From Shewanella sp. NFH-SH190041 (GTDB lineage Bacteria; Pseudomonadota; Gammaproteobacteria; Enterobacterales; Shewanellaceae): 64,000 bases of DNA. The stretch is from assembly GCF_024363255.1 (NCBI RefSeq), contig NZ_AP026070.1:3286001-3350000 (forward strand), read 5' to 3'. The position numbers were made by a program, and so were the translations under genes. How positions within the stretch are numbered: the first letter of the stretch is position 1; each line of letters begins with the position of its first letter. Below are positions 18,014-25,802 of the stretch, one piece after another. Below the pieces are notes generated by a model. The model was given only the letters and a program-made list of their open reading frames with translations, had not been told where the DNA came from and ran no database searches.

Positions 18014-18140
18014 ATGAACCGAATCATTGTTAATGTGTTTCATCGTTCATCAACCTCCCTTAAAAGATGGTTTCTAGCGCAACCATCCTTGCCTTCCAGA
18101 ATTGGAACCAAGCGGCCCGACTTTCTGGCCGCTTTTTTTT
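18014..18140 (+). ncRNA. Putative sigma-E-dependent small RNA, copy 2
   Basis: About 127 nt, paralogous to the unit at 17665-17777. 5' hairpin ATGAAC (18014-18019) / GTTCAT (18045-18050); unpaired CCTCCCTT (18054-18061); hairpin GATGGTT / AACCATC around the same loop TCTAGCGC (18073-18080); small hairpin TTCCA / TGGAA (18094-18107); terminator AGCGGCC / GGCCGCT plus T8 (18111-18140). Stem bases of the central hairpin differ from copy 1 yet remain paired, which is covariation supporting an RNA. Target(s) unknown. Confidence 0.65.
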
Positions 18141-18227
18141 ATCCTGTCACTGTCGTATTCCTTGTTGCCCTAGTCATCCTTTCGATAACTGATCGCTAAG
18201 TCCTACGATTACCATTTCAATCACTAG

Positions 18228-18488
18228 GGTCTGTTGACGTTTCAAGTTTGTTTTTGCAGCGATTTGAGGATGCTTTATACAAGGCAGAGGCTTTGATTGG
18301 TAGTTGCGCTACCTGATAAGCCAATAACGCAGTAGAAAGGAGCCTCAAACGCTGCCCGCAGGGTTCGGCTAAAAGCGTTTTACTCTTTGTTGAGCGGTTC
18401 TTGCTTAGCATACTAGGCGACAAACCACTCGCCGCGATTAAAACGCTTTTATCTCGAACAAAATTTAATCACGAAAGGTCAACAGCCC
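18228..18488. mobile_element. MITE-like non-autonomous element, copy A
   Basis: About 261 bp bounded by CTAG on both sides (18224-18227 and 18489-18492). Ends are inverted: GGTCTGTTGACGTTTC at the left and GAAAGGTCAACAGCCC at the right. It encodes no transposase. It is about 95% alike, by eye, to copy B beside it and to copy C at 55865-56116. The ends also match those of the adjacent IS, which probably mobilised it. Confidence 0.8.
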
Positions 18489-18492
18489 CTAG

Positions 18493-18754
18493 GGTCTGTT
18501 GACCTTTCAAGTTTGTTTTTGCAGCGATTTGAGGGTTCTTTATACAAGGCAGAGGCTTTGATAGGTAGTTGCGCTACCTGATAAGCCGATAACGCCGTAG
18601 AAAGGAGCCTCAAACGCTGCCCGCAGGGTTCGGCTAAAAGCGTTTTACTCTTTGTTGAGCGGTTCTTGCTTAGCATAACTAGGTGGCAAACCACTCGCCG
18701 CGATTAAAACGCTTTTATCTCGAACAAAATTTAATCATGAAACGTCAACAGACC
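18493..18754. mobile_element. MITE-like non-autonomous element, copy B
   Basis: About 262 bp between CTAG at 18489-18492, shared with copy A, and CTAG at 18755-18758, shared with the IS. Left end GGTCTGTTGACCTTTC, right end GAAACGTCAACAGACC. Same orientation as copy A. Confidence 0.8.
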
Positions 18755-18758
18755 CTAG

Positions 18759-19639
18759 GGCGTGTTGACGTTTCGAGGATGATTTTTGAGCAACATGCAG
18801 AGGGGTTATAATCTCTTTCGCCAAAAACAAACCACAACCCCAAAGCATGCCGAGAACAATATTAACTGACATAAGATGGGAACTGCTACTACAGATAATG
18901 AAAAGTACTGGTCGTATCTACAATAAATCTGAACATAGAATGACCTTTGAAGGGATACTTTTCCGTATGAGAACGGGGATCCCTTGGCGAGATTTACCTC
19001 CGGGATTTGGTGAATGGAGCTCAGTATATAGACGATTTAACCTTTGGTCTAAAAAAGGTATTTTAAATCATCTTTTCAGTCAGTTAGCAAAAATGGCAGA
19101 CTTCGAATGGGTGTTCCTCGATGGCTCAATTATTCGTGCACATCAGCACAGCACAGGCGCTGCTACAAATTTCTCTGAGCAAATAGGTAAAAGCAGAGGT
19201 GGGAATACAACAAAAATCCACTTAGCTGTCGATAGCGGAGGTTTGCCCATTTGTTTTGATTTATCAGAAGGTCAGCGAAATGACATTGTTCTTGCAGAAA
19301 GTCTCGTAGAACAACTGGGGGAGATAGATACTATTGTATGCGATAAAGGATATGACAGTGAATCTTTCCGCGTTTTTGTTCAACGCAAAGGAGGAAAAAC
19401 TGTGATAGCTAGGCGTAATTACGGGCAAGATATTGGTAAGGATACAATGGATTGGTGCTTATATAGGTATCGTCATTTGGTGGAAAATGCCTTTGCTAGG
19501 ATTAAGCATTATCGTGCTATTTCAAGCCGTTATGATAAGTTGGAACGGAATTATGCCAGTATGGTATCGCTGGCATTCATGCTTATGTGGCTACCGATGT
19601 ATTGCTGAGTGAGAAATGAACAGCAAACGTCAACAGACC
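18759..19639 (+). mobile_element. Complete IS5-family insertion sequence
   Basis: About 881 bp flanked by CTAG (18755-18758 and 19640-19643), a 4-bp target duplication. Terminal inverted repeats: left GGCGTGTTGACGTTT, right AAACGTCAACAGACC (one mismatch in the first positions). It carries one intact transposase gene, so it may be active and is the likely driver of the MITE copies. It landed a few bp beyond the pstS terminator. Confidence 0.85.
18847..19608 (+). CDS. IS5-family DDE transposase
   Basis: 253 residues, single uninterrupted frame. N-terminal DUF4096-type helical domain (MTFEGILFRMRTGIPWRDLPPGFG...) followed by the DDE domain: first Asp in VFLDGSIIRAHQH (about 98), second in VCDKGYDSESF (about 179), and the Glu region HLVENAFARIKHYRAISSRYDKL (about 215-235), a hallmark of IS5 relatives. 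No frameshift or stop. It cuts and pastes the element and, in trans, could move the MITEs sharing its ends. Confidence 0.92.
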   Translation: MPRTILTDIRWELLLQIMKSTGRIYNKSEHRMTFEGILFRMRTGIPWRDLPPGFGEWSSVYRRFNLWSKKGILNHLFSQLAKMADFEWVFLDGSIIRAHQHSTGAATNFSEQIGKSRGGNTTKIHLAVDSGGLPICFDLSEGQRNDIVLAESLVEQLGEIDTIVCDKGYDSESFRVFVQRKGGKTVIARRNYGQDIGKDTMDWCLYRYRHLVENAFARIKHYRAISSRYDKLERNYASMVSLAFMLMWLPMYC

Positions 19640-19654
19640 CTAGGGATTTCGCTA

Positions 19655-19676
19655 TAAAAAAAGCCCCTGGCGGGGC
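19655..19676 (-). terminator. Rho-independent terminator of pstS
   Basis: Stem GCCCC / GGGGC with a 4-base loop; on the minus strand it is followed by a run of seven Ts. Confidence 0.85.
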
Positions 19677-19695
19677 AAGTAAGTGACAGATGAAT

Positions 19696-20667
19696 TTAGG
19701 GTGCCAGCGCCAATTTTTGCAATTCTTTATCAGCTACCCTAGCAGGCAGTGGAACATAGCCATCTTTAGCCACTATCGCCTGCCCCTGAGCGGACAGCAT
19801 AAAGCGAATAAATTCTCGCACCATAGGCGTTAATGGCCGGTTGGGATGCTTATTAACATAGACATACAAATAACGAGATAACGGGTAGCTGCCATTGGCC
19901 GCATTCGCTGCCGTGGCCGGCACGAATTTTCCATCATGGCGTGACAGCGCCACCGCCTTCACGCCAGCAGTCTGATATCCGATGCCAGAATAACCAATGG
20001 CATTGAGGGAATGGGATACAGACTGCACCACAGAGGCACTGCCGGGCTGCTCATTGACATTGTTTTTAAAGTCCCCTTTGCACAAGGCTTTTTTCTTAAA
20101 ATAGCCATAGGTGCCTGACACCGAATTGCGGCCATAAAGCTGAATATCCCGACCGGCCCAATTGCCACTGAGCCCGACACCACCCCAACGGTTGATATTA
20201 GAGTCGCCGCATTTATGGGTTGAAGAAAAAATACCATCCACTTGAGCCAGTGTAAGCCCGCTAATGGGATTATCCTTATGCACAAATACAGCTAAGGCAT
20301 CGATAGCTACCCAAATGGCTGTGGGCCGGTAACCATAGTGTTTTTCAAACGCTTCGATTTCTCCGGTTTTCATTTTCCGGCTCATCGGGCCAAACTGCGC
20401 CGTGCCTTCGGTCAATGCCGGTGGCGCGGTGGAAGAACCTGCCGCCTGGATCTGAATATTGACGTTGGGGTACAAATGCTTAAATTCCTCTGCCCAGAGG
20501 GTCATCATATTGGCCAGGGTATCAGAGCCCACTGAAGATAAATTGCCGGAAACACCTGCAGTTTTATGGTAATCCGGCAGCGCATCCGCCGAGCCAGCAT
20601 AAGCCCAACTGGCGATGCCCAACCCGGCAGTCAGGGACAGCGCCCCTACAATCTGAGTCAATTTCAT
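19696..20667 (-). CDS. pstS: Phosphate-binding periplasmic protein PstS
   Basis: 323 residues. Signal peptide ([26 protein letters not shown], about 24 residues) then a PstS-type Venus-flytrap protein: [11 protein letters not shown] (phosphate-binding loop), [40 protein letters not shown], all containing phosphate contacts. It delivers phosphate to the PstCAB importer, which is not in this window. Of three consecutive ATGs the third (20667) has the best spacing to GGGAG. A Pho box lies upstream, and phoR/phoB follow upstream on the same strand, so it belongs to the Pho regulon. Confidence 0.92.
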   Translation of the reverse strand: MKLTQIVGALSLTAGLGIASWAYAGSADALPDYHKTAGVSGNLSSVGSDTLANMMTLWAEEFKHLYPNVNIQIQAAGSSTAPPALTEGTAQFGPMSRKMKTGEIEAFEKHYGYRPTAIWVAIDALAVFVHKDNPISGLTLAQVDGIFSSTHKCGDSNINRWGGVGLSGNWAGRDIQLYGRNSVSGTYGYFKKKALCKGDFKNNVNEQPGSASVVQSVSHSLNAIGYSGIGYQTAGVKAVALSRHDGKFVPATAANAANGSYPLSRYLYVYVNKHPNRPLTPMVREFIRFMLSAQGQAIVAKDGYVPLPARVADKELQKLALAP

Positions 20668-20829
20668 CATCATCTCCCTGTTATTCCCTGCGTTAACTGT
20701 TCAAGCCTAAGCGGGTCGCAATTCCCGCTGTACTCTTCAGCGCCCCGGCACAAAACCGGGAAAACACACAATGTGGTGCGGTAACCGGCACAGTACGCAC
20801 CGGCACGATGATCAGCATATGGCGGCTAT

Positions 20830-20847
20830 ATGACAGAGGCATGACAA
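20830..20847 (-). promoter_or_regulatory. Pho box (PhoB binding site) upstream of pstS
   Basis: On the minus strand two direct repeats, TTGTCAT and CTGTCAT, are separated by 4 bp (11-bp period), the standard Pho-box design (CTGTCAT-N4-CTGTCAT). It is about 165 bp upstream of the pstS start. The rest of the 444-bp gap (20668-21111) shows no gene. Confidence 0.75.
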
Positions 20848-21111
20848 TCGCCTTAAGCCAATGGGAATTGACACGAAATATCTGCCAATAAAGACGGAAG
20901 AATAAGATTAGAAAATAAGACTTGAGGCGATAGCTTAAGACAAAATCTTTAAAATAAGGCTTATAAAACCGATTCGAAAAGCGGTTTAGCCGTTTCACTG
21001 CAAAGTATTAAGTATCAGGAAGCAGAGCGAATCGCAAGGCAACAATGCTATTTAACGCTAAATAGCCAACTGTCGCGAGCGGCTTATATGCCGCCATATA
21101 ACGGCAGCAGC

Positions 21112-22434
21112 TCAGTGATGGGCAGGCGTGACCAACAGGTGCGGTGGGATAACAAAACTAAAACAGCTGCCATGATCCAAGCGGCTACTGATCTCCAATT
21201 GGCAATGGTGGTGCTGCAAAGCATGCTTTACGATCGCTAATCCTAAGCCACTGCCACCCGTCTGGCGTGAACGGGCACTATCGACCCGGTAAAAACGTTC
21301 AGTCAAATGAGGGATATGCTGCGGGGCAATACCAATGCCACTATCCCGGACACTGAAGCGAGCACCGCCATTTTCCCGCTGCCAAGTAATATGAACCTGT
21401 CCACCGGCCGGGGTATAACGCAGCGCATTAGCAATCAAATTCATACAAGCACTGCGCAGTTGGGCACTATTACCATAGAGCGCCACGCCCGCGGCCACAT
21501 CAAAAGTAAGCTGATGACCATCCGCCAGTAACTTAGCATCCTGCGCCAGCACAGTTAGCATATCATCCATATCCACCACTTCCTGCCAACTTCCCTCCGG
21601 CGCATCTTCAATCCGCGACAGTATCAGTAACTGCTCTACCATGGCCTGCATGCGGTCTGTCTGTTGTTGCATCAATTGCAGCGCCCTTTGCCGAGCGACA
21701 ACCTCTGGCCCGACGTCCACAGCCAGAGCATCACTGTCTTGCAACATTTCCAAATAGCCCTGCAGCACAGTTAATGGGGTTTTCAGCTCATGGGAGACAT
21801 TGGCAACAAAGTGTTTGCGCGTTTGCTCTAACTGCCGCAATCTGCTGATATCACGGGCAATCAACAGTAGCTGACGCTCGCCATAAGGCATCAGCCGCAG
21901 TTCTAAACGTTGAGTCGGGGAAATAGGAGATGCCAGTTCTAATGGCTCAGTGAAACTTGCCCGGTGCAAATAACGGGCAAAGTCCGGGTGGCGGATCAAA
22001 TTATCCAACCGCTGGCCTTTATCCTTAGGCCAAGAGAGCCCCAATAAACGTTGGGCTAAGGAATTACACCAAAAAATGGCATAGTGCTCATCAAGTACCA
22101 CTGCAGCGTCGGGCAAGGCTTCTGCACCCTGCCGAAACCGACTAATTAACTCTCTGAGCTGATTAACTTTACGACGTTTTTTTTGCTGCAGCCGGTAAAC
22201 ACCGTTAAAAACCCCTTCCCAACTGCCCCGGCTTTGAGGCGGCGTCAGACGTCGATCATGCCATAACCAATGCAGCAGTCTTTGCAACTGACGGTAATGC
22301 CAGCCCAGCAAAAATAGCGTCCCGGCCAACAAACACGGCAAGAGTTGATCCAGCAGCCACCCCAGCACAAGCACCGCCAGCGCGTAGACAGCCACGGGTA
22401 ACCACAACCGGGAGCCGGAATAATTATTAAACAT
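21112..22434 (-). CDS. phoR: Phosphate-regulon sensor histidine kinase PhoR
   Basis: 440 residues. Two adjacent N-terminal membrane segments (about 9-45), a charged linker, a PAS domain (ALPDAAVVLDEHYAIFWCNSLAQRLLG, about 95-185), HisKA H-box FVANVSHELKTPLTVLQGY (about 207-225) and HATPase with N-box NLIANALRYTP and G-boxes DSGIGIAP / GGSGLGLAIVKH. It phosphorylates PhoB when phosphate is scarce, under control of the Pst complex. It lies 32 bp downstream of phoB in the same operon. Confidence 0.95.
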   Translation of the reverse strand: MFNNYSGSRLWLPVAVYALAVLVLGWLLDQLLPCLLAGTLFLLGWHYRQLQRLLHWLWHDRRLTPPQSRGSWEGVFNGVYRLQQKKRRKVNQLRELISRFRQGAEALPDAAVVLDEHYAIFWCNSLAQRLLGLSWPKDKGQRLDNLIRHPDFARYLHRASFTEPLELASPISPTQRLELRLMPYGERQLLLIARDISRLRQLEQTRKHFVANVSHELKTPLTVLQGYLEMLQDSDALAVDVGPEVVARQRALQLMQQQTDRMQAMVEQLLILSRIEDAPEGSWQEVVDMDDMLTVLAQDAKLLADGHQLTFDVAAGVALYGNSAQLRSACMNLIANALRYTPAGGQVHITWQRENGGARFSVRDSGIGIAPQHIPHLTERFYRVDSARSRQTGGSGLGLAIVKHALQHHHCQLEISSRLDHGSCFSFVIPPHLLVTPAHH

Positions 22435-22466
22435 GGTGGCACATTTCCATCACGCAGTTCAGTGGC

Positions 22467-23156
22467 TTATCCCCGGGCAGAAAAACGATAACCGGCTCCG
22501 CGCACCGTCTGGATCAGGCGATCATGGGCGGTCGCCGCCATGGCCTTGCGCAGGCGGCGGATATGCACATCCACGGTGCGATCTTCCACATAGACATTGG
22601 TGCCCCAGACATTATCCAGCAGTTGCTCACGGCTGTAGACCCGTTCCGGGTGGGTCATAAAAAAATGCAGTAACCGAAACTCCGTCGGCCCCATCTCCAG
22701 GGCGGTGTCATTCACACTGACTCGATGACTGGTGGGGTCCAACACCAACCCCTGCACATCGATACGATCTTGGGATGACGTGGGGGCGCTGCGCCGCAAT
22801 ACCGCTTTAATCCGGGCGATCAACTCTTTATTAGAAAAAGGCTTAGTGATGTAATCATCAGCCCCCACATCTAGGGCTCGCACCTTATCTTCCTCTTCGC
22901 CCCGGGCGGTGAGCATAATCAAAGGAATATGCCGGGTCAGCTCATGTTGACGAAAATGTTTTGCCAAGCCGATGCCACTGCCGCCGGGCAACATCCAATC
23001 AAGCAAGATTAAATCCGGGTAAGGCTCACTAACAACCACTTTAGCCTCGGCAACATCTCCGGCCTCGCTGACATTAAATCCCTGCTGCGCCAACATCAGG
23101 CTCAACATTTCCCGAATGGCGGACTCATCTTCAACTATCAGTATCCTTGGGCTCAT
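22467..23156 (-). CDS. phoB: Phosphate-regulon response regulator PhoB
   Basis: 229 residues. Receiver domain with acidic pair E9/D10, phosphoacceptor Asp53 ([13 protein letters not shown]), Thr in [10 protein letters not shown] and Lys in ITKPFS; OmpR-type winged-helix domain with recognition region [20 protein letters not shown] and ending [11 protein letters not shown]. Activates pst and other Pho-regulon genes through Pho boxes such as that at 20830-20847. I saw no clear Pho box immediately upstream of phoB itself. Confidence 0.96.
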   Translation of the reverse strand: MSPRILIVEDESAIREMLSLMLAQQGFNVSEAGDVAEAKVVVSEPYPDLILLDWMLPGGSGIGLAKHFRQHELTRHIPLIMLTARGEEEDKVRALDVGADDYITKPFSNKELIARIKAVLRRSAPTSSQDRIDVQGLVLDPTSHRVSVNDTALEMGPTEFRLLHFFMTHPERVYSREQLLDNVWGTNVYVEDRTVDVHIRRLRKAMAATAHDRLIQTVRGAGYRFSARG

Positions 23157-23351
23157 AGTGCTTCTGTTTCTGTCAATGAAGGGGCACGTCGGCCATTATT
23201 CAGCCGAATTATTACAGAATTATGATCATGTTCTGATACCACAACCGCCTCTTAATGTATCTGCCCTTGGTAACGGCTTCAAGCGGATAACTGGCAATGT
23301 TTGAGCGCCTCGTTTTACCGCTGTGAGACAGCTCAAACCATAAATACAACA

Positions 23352-23381
23352 ACGCCCGCAGGCATATTGCTCTGCGGGCGT
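23352..23381 (-). terminator. Terminator-like hairpin downstream of the porin gene
   Basis: Perfect 10-bp stem ACGCCCGCAG / CTGCGGGCGT with a 10-base loop. On the minus strand the tract after it (TTGTTGTATTT) is only moderately T-rich. Confidence 0.65.
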
Positions 23382-23408
23382 GAGTAAAGCATACAAAATG
23401 GGAAGCAA

Positions 23409-24368
23409 TTAAAAACGCTGAGATAGGCCAATCCCCAAAAAGCGGTCTGGCTTGCTGAGGCCATCGGGATCCCGCTGGGTATAAAAGGTATATACCTTGG
23501 TTGCCTTAGCAGCTTGGTAATCAGCACCGACAGACCAAGATGAGCCCTTATCATCCATATGCTGATACTGGGTTTTTAATTTTACGGCAAAGAGCGGGTA
23601 TGCTGCACTCAGCAAGTAACCACGGCGCTGCAAGCCTGAATCAATTTTCTCCTGCTGCTGAAACATACCGCCAAGGGTGATATCGGCAATGCGCCCCTGC
23701 AAAGAAGCGCGCAAAATATCATACCCCTTAACCTTGGCGTCATAGGCTAATGCGGCATATAGAGAAGAGGATTTCAATTTTGTATCACCATAACGGGCAC
23801 CGATGCTAACCCCATCAGTGCTTTTCTCTATTAATGTTTCCCCGACTTGGGTTTCATAGGACTGGCCGCTGTCCCCCTTAGCAATATAAGTGAGCCCCAG
23901 AGATAGGCCGCCCAGTTTCGGCGTCTGATAGCTGACGGTCTGTGCCATACGGTTATCGCCTTTAAACAGCTGCTTCAGATCGCCGTCCAGATCGCTGAAG
24001 AGATCCACCTTACCCTGGGACTTTTTTAACATGGTGTCGTTGCGCCCCAGCGTCAATGCACCGAAATCCCCTTTCAAACCGACAAACTGATTACGCGCCT
24101 TAAAATTCTCTTTCACGGCACTGTCGGTATCCACTTCATATTCCACGGTATAAAAGGCCGTCAGTTGATCATTCACCGCCATCTGTCCTTTTACCCCTAA
24201 GCGTGAAGAGTTACTTTTGACCAGCGTCTCTGATTCACCTTGCATCTTATTGACCTGCAAGGACAAATTCAGTTTGCCATAGACAGTCAGCGCATCATTG
24301 GCACTGGCCGATAAGGGTGCCAGACAACAGAGGGAGAGCAGCAGAGCATTGTTATACAGAGCCATCAT
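23409..24368 (-). CDS. Gram-negative outer-membrane porin
   Basis: 319 residues: signal peptide (cleavage near SASA-ND, residue 24), then 16-strand general porin features: LTVYGKLNLSLQV at the start, SRLGVKGQMAVND, FVGLKGDFGALTLGR (typical of the family), and terminal GIGLSQRF. Its position directly before phoB-phoR-pstS suggests phosphate-linked expression, but no Pho box is evident. Two adjacent ATGs (24368, 24365) both fit AAGGA. A 9-bp inverted repeat sits in its 5' leader. Confidence 0.9.
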   Translation of the reverse strand: MMALYNNALLLSLCCLAPLSASANDALTVYGKLNLSLQVNKMQGESETLVKSNSSRLGVKGQMAVNDQLTAFYTVEYEVDTDSAVKENFKARNQFVGLKGDFGALTLGRNDTMLKKSQGKVDLFSDLDGDLKQLFKGDNRMAQTVSYQTPKLGGLSLGLTYIAKGDSGQSYETQVGETLIEKSTDGVSIGARYGDTKLKSSSLYAALAYDAKVKGYDILRASLQGRIADITLGGMFQQQEKIDSGLQRRGYLLSAAYPLFAVKLKTQYQHMDDKGSSWSVGADYQAAKATKVYTFYTQRDPDGLSKPDRFLGIGLSQRF

Positions 24369-24394
24369 TTCATCCTTTCGACATTATCCATTCG

Positions 24395-24421
24395 GACTTG
24401 ATTACTAAGCACAATCAAGTC
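24395..24421. promoter_or_regulatory. Inverted repeat in the porin 5' leader
   Basis: Perfect 9-bp arms GACTTGATT and AATCAAGTC with a 9-bp spacer, 27-53 bp upstream of the porin start. It could be an operator or a stem in the mRNA leader. No known consensus matched. Confidence 0.4.
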
Positions 24422-24653
24422 TGCTGCATAATTGTTGCAGTTTTATTGCAAAACAGCTAATTAAGCGCTTCATGAAATAACGTCTTACTCAATGCCCGCC
24501 ATACTTTGAAGCTGATTTGCTCATCCAGTATCGATATTCCCCATGCCACAACCATTACGGCCACTCATCAGCCAAGCAGCTAAGTTGATGGCTTTACCCT
24601 GTATCTCTGATGACTTACACTGCCTCCCTTTCATTTCTGTGTGAGCAAGTAGC

Positions 24654-25565
24654 ATGTGGTTTAAAAATCTGACACTTTACCGTTTCAACAAACCCTTTTC
24701 CGTGGATGCGGACACCCTAGAAAAAGCCATGGCAGACTTCTGTTTCAGCCCTTGCTCCAGTCAGGACATCAGCAAATTCGGATTTACCAATGCCTTGGGT
24801 AAACATGGTCAGACACTGGTTCACAGTGCCGGTAACCGTCATCTGATCAGCGCTACCAAAGAAGAGAAAATCCTGCCATCCCAGGTGATCAAAGAAGCGC
24901 TGGAAGAAAAAGTGGCTCAGCTGGAAACAGAAGAAAACCGCAAGCTGACTAAAAAAGAAAAAGATGCGTTAAAAGATGAAATTACCACCACCTTGCTGCC
25001 ACGAGCCTTCTCTCGCCGCAGTCAAATTCAGGCGTTACTCTTGCCAGAGCAACAGCTGATTTTGGTGGACAGCTCCAGTGCCAGCAAAGCAGAAGAGCTG
25101 CTGGCCCTACTGCGCAAAGCCTTGGGCAGTCTGCCGGTGATCCCGGTATCTTTTGCTACACCTCTGGAAGTACAAATGACCGAGTGGCTGAAAAATGGCA
25201 GCGCACCAGCGCCCTTTACCATTCAGGACGAAGCCGAGCTAAAAGCCATTGCCGATGAGGGCGGTATTGTGCGCTTTAAACAGCAGGATTTAAGTGAAGA
25301 AGAGGTGCTGGCGCATATTGAAACCGGCAAGCAGGTGCACAAACTAGCATTACATTTTGAACAGTCAGTGGCCTTCTTATTGTGTAGCGACGCCAGCCTG
25401 AAGCGACTGAAGTTTTCAGAAGAATTTCGCGCCGGTAATGATGAAGTGGGCAATGATGATCCCCTCGCCCGGCTGGATGCAGACTTTGCCCTGATGAGCG
25501 GTGAGCTGGTTGCCTTGTTAACCTCACTGGTACACGCCCTAGGCGGCTTAGAAAGCAACGACTAA
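24654..25565 (+). CDS. rdgC: Recombination-associated protein RdgC
   Basis: 303 residues, matching the RdgC family from the first residues ([11 protein letters not shown]) onward: [73 protein letters not shown] in pieces, and [26 protein letters not shown]. RdgC forms a ring dimer that encircles DNA and restrains RecA filament activity; it is associated with the nucleoid. Monocistronic with its own terminator. Confidence 0.96.
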   Translation: MWFKNLTLYRFNKPFSVDADTLEKAMADFCFSPCSSQDISKFGFTNALGKHGQTLVHSAGNRHLISATKEEKILPSQVIKEALEEKVAQLETEENRKLTKKEKDALKDEITTTLLPRAFSRRSQIQALLLPEQQLILVDSSSASKAEELLALLRKALGSLPVIPVSFATPLEVQMTEWLKNGSAPAPFTIQDEAELKAIADEGGIVRFKQQDLSEEEVLAHIETGKQVHKLALHFEQSVAFLLCSDASLKRLKFSEEFRAGNDEVGNDDPLARLDADFALMSGELVALLTSLVHALGGLESND

Positions 25566-25585
25566 ATCCATTAAGTTCGCTATAC

Positions 25586-25612
25586 AATCCCGGCTCCTGC
25601 CGGGATTTTTTT
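25586..25612 (+). terminator. Rho-independent terminator of rdgC
   Basis: Perfect stem AATCCCGGC / GCCGGGATT, loop TCCT, followed by TTTTT. Confidence 0.9.
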
Positions 25613-25802
25613 ATCCTGCTGCCGATATCGCGCAGCCAAATGCATGAAATAACAGCAACACAATCTCTACCAGCCAAGCACAAGTTGATCACCAAGGAAA
25701 GACCTTAAACCTCAGGTTATGACCAATGTCACAACATACCACCGTTTATGACACTACTATTAGCGCCTTCTTTCACCCTCTAACTTGCATCAGGCTATAA
25801 AC

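Noticed and set aside
18217..18694. Repeated 60-70 codon frames on the minus strand (MSPSMLSKNRSTK-type), also at 55930-56130
   Set aside because: They lie inside the MITE copies and follow their inverted repeats; they show no SD and no domain, and the reading is explained by the element.
21050..21110. Hairpin GCGGC...GCCGC downstream of phoR
   Set aside because: Stem is only 5 bp and no T-run follows on the minus strand.
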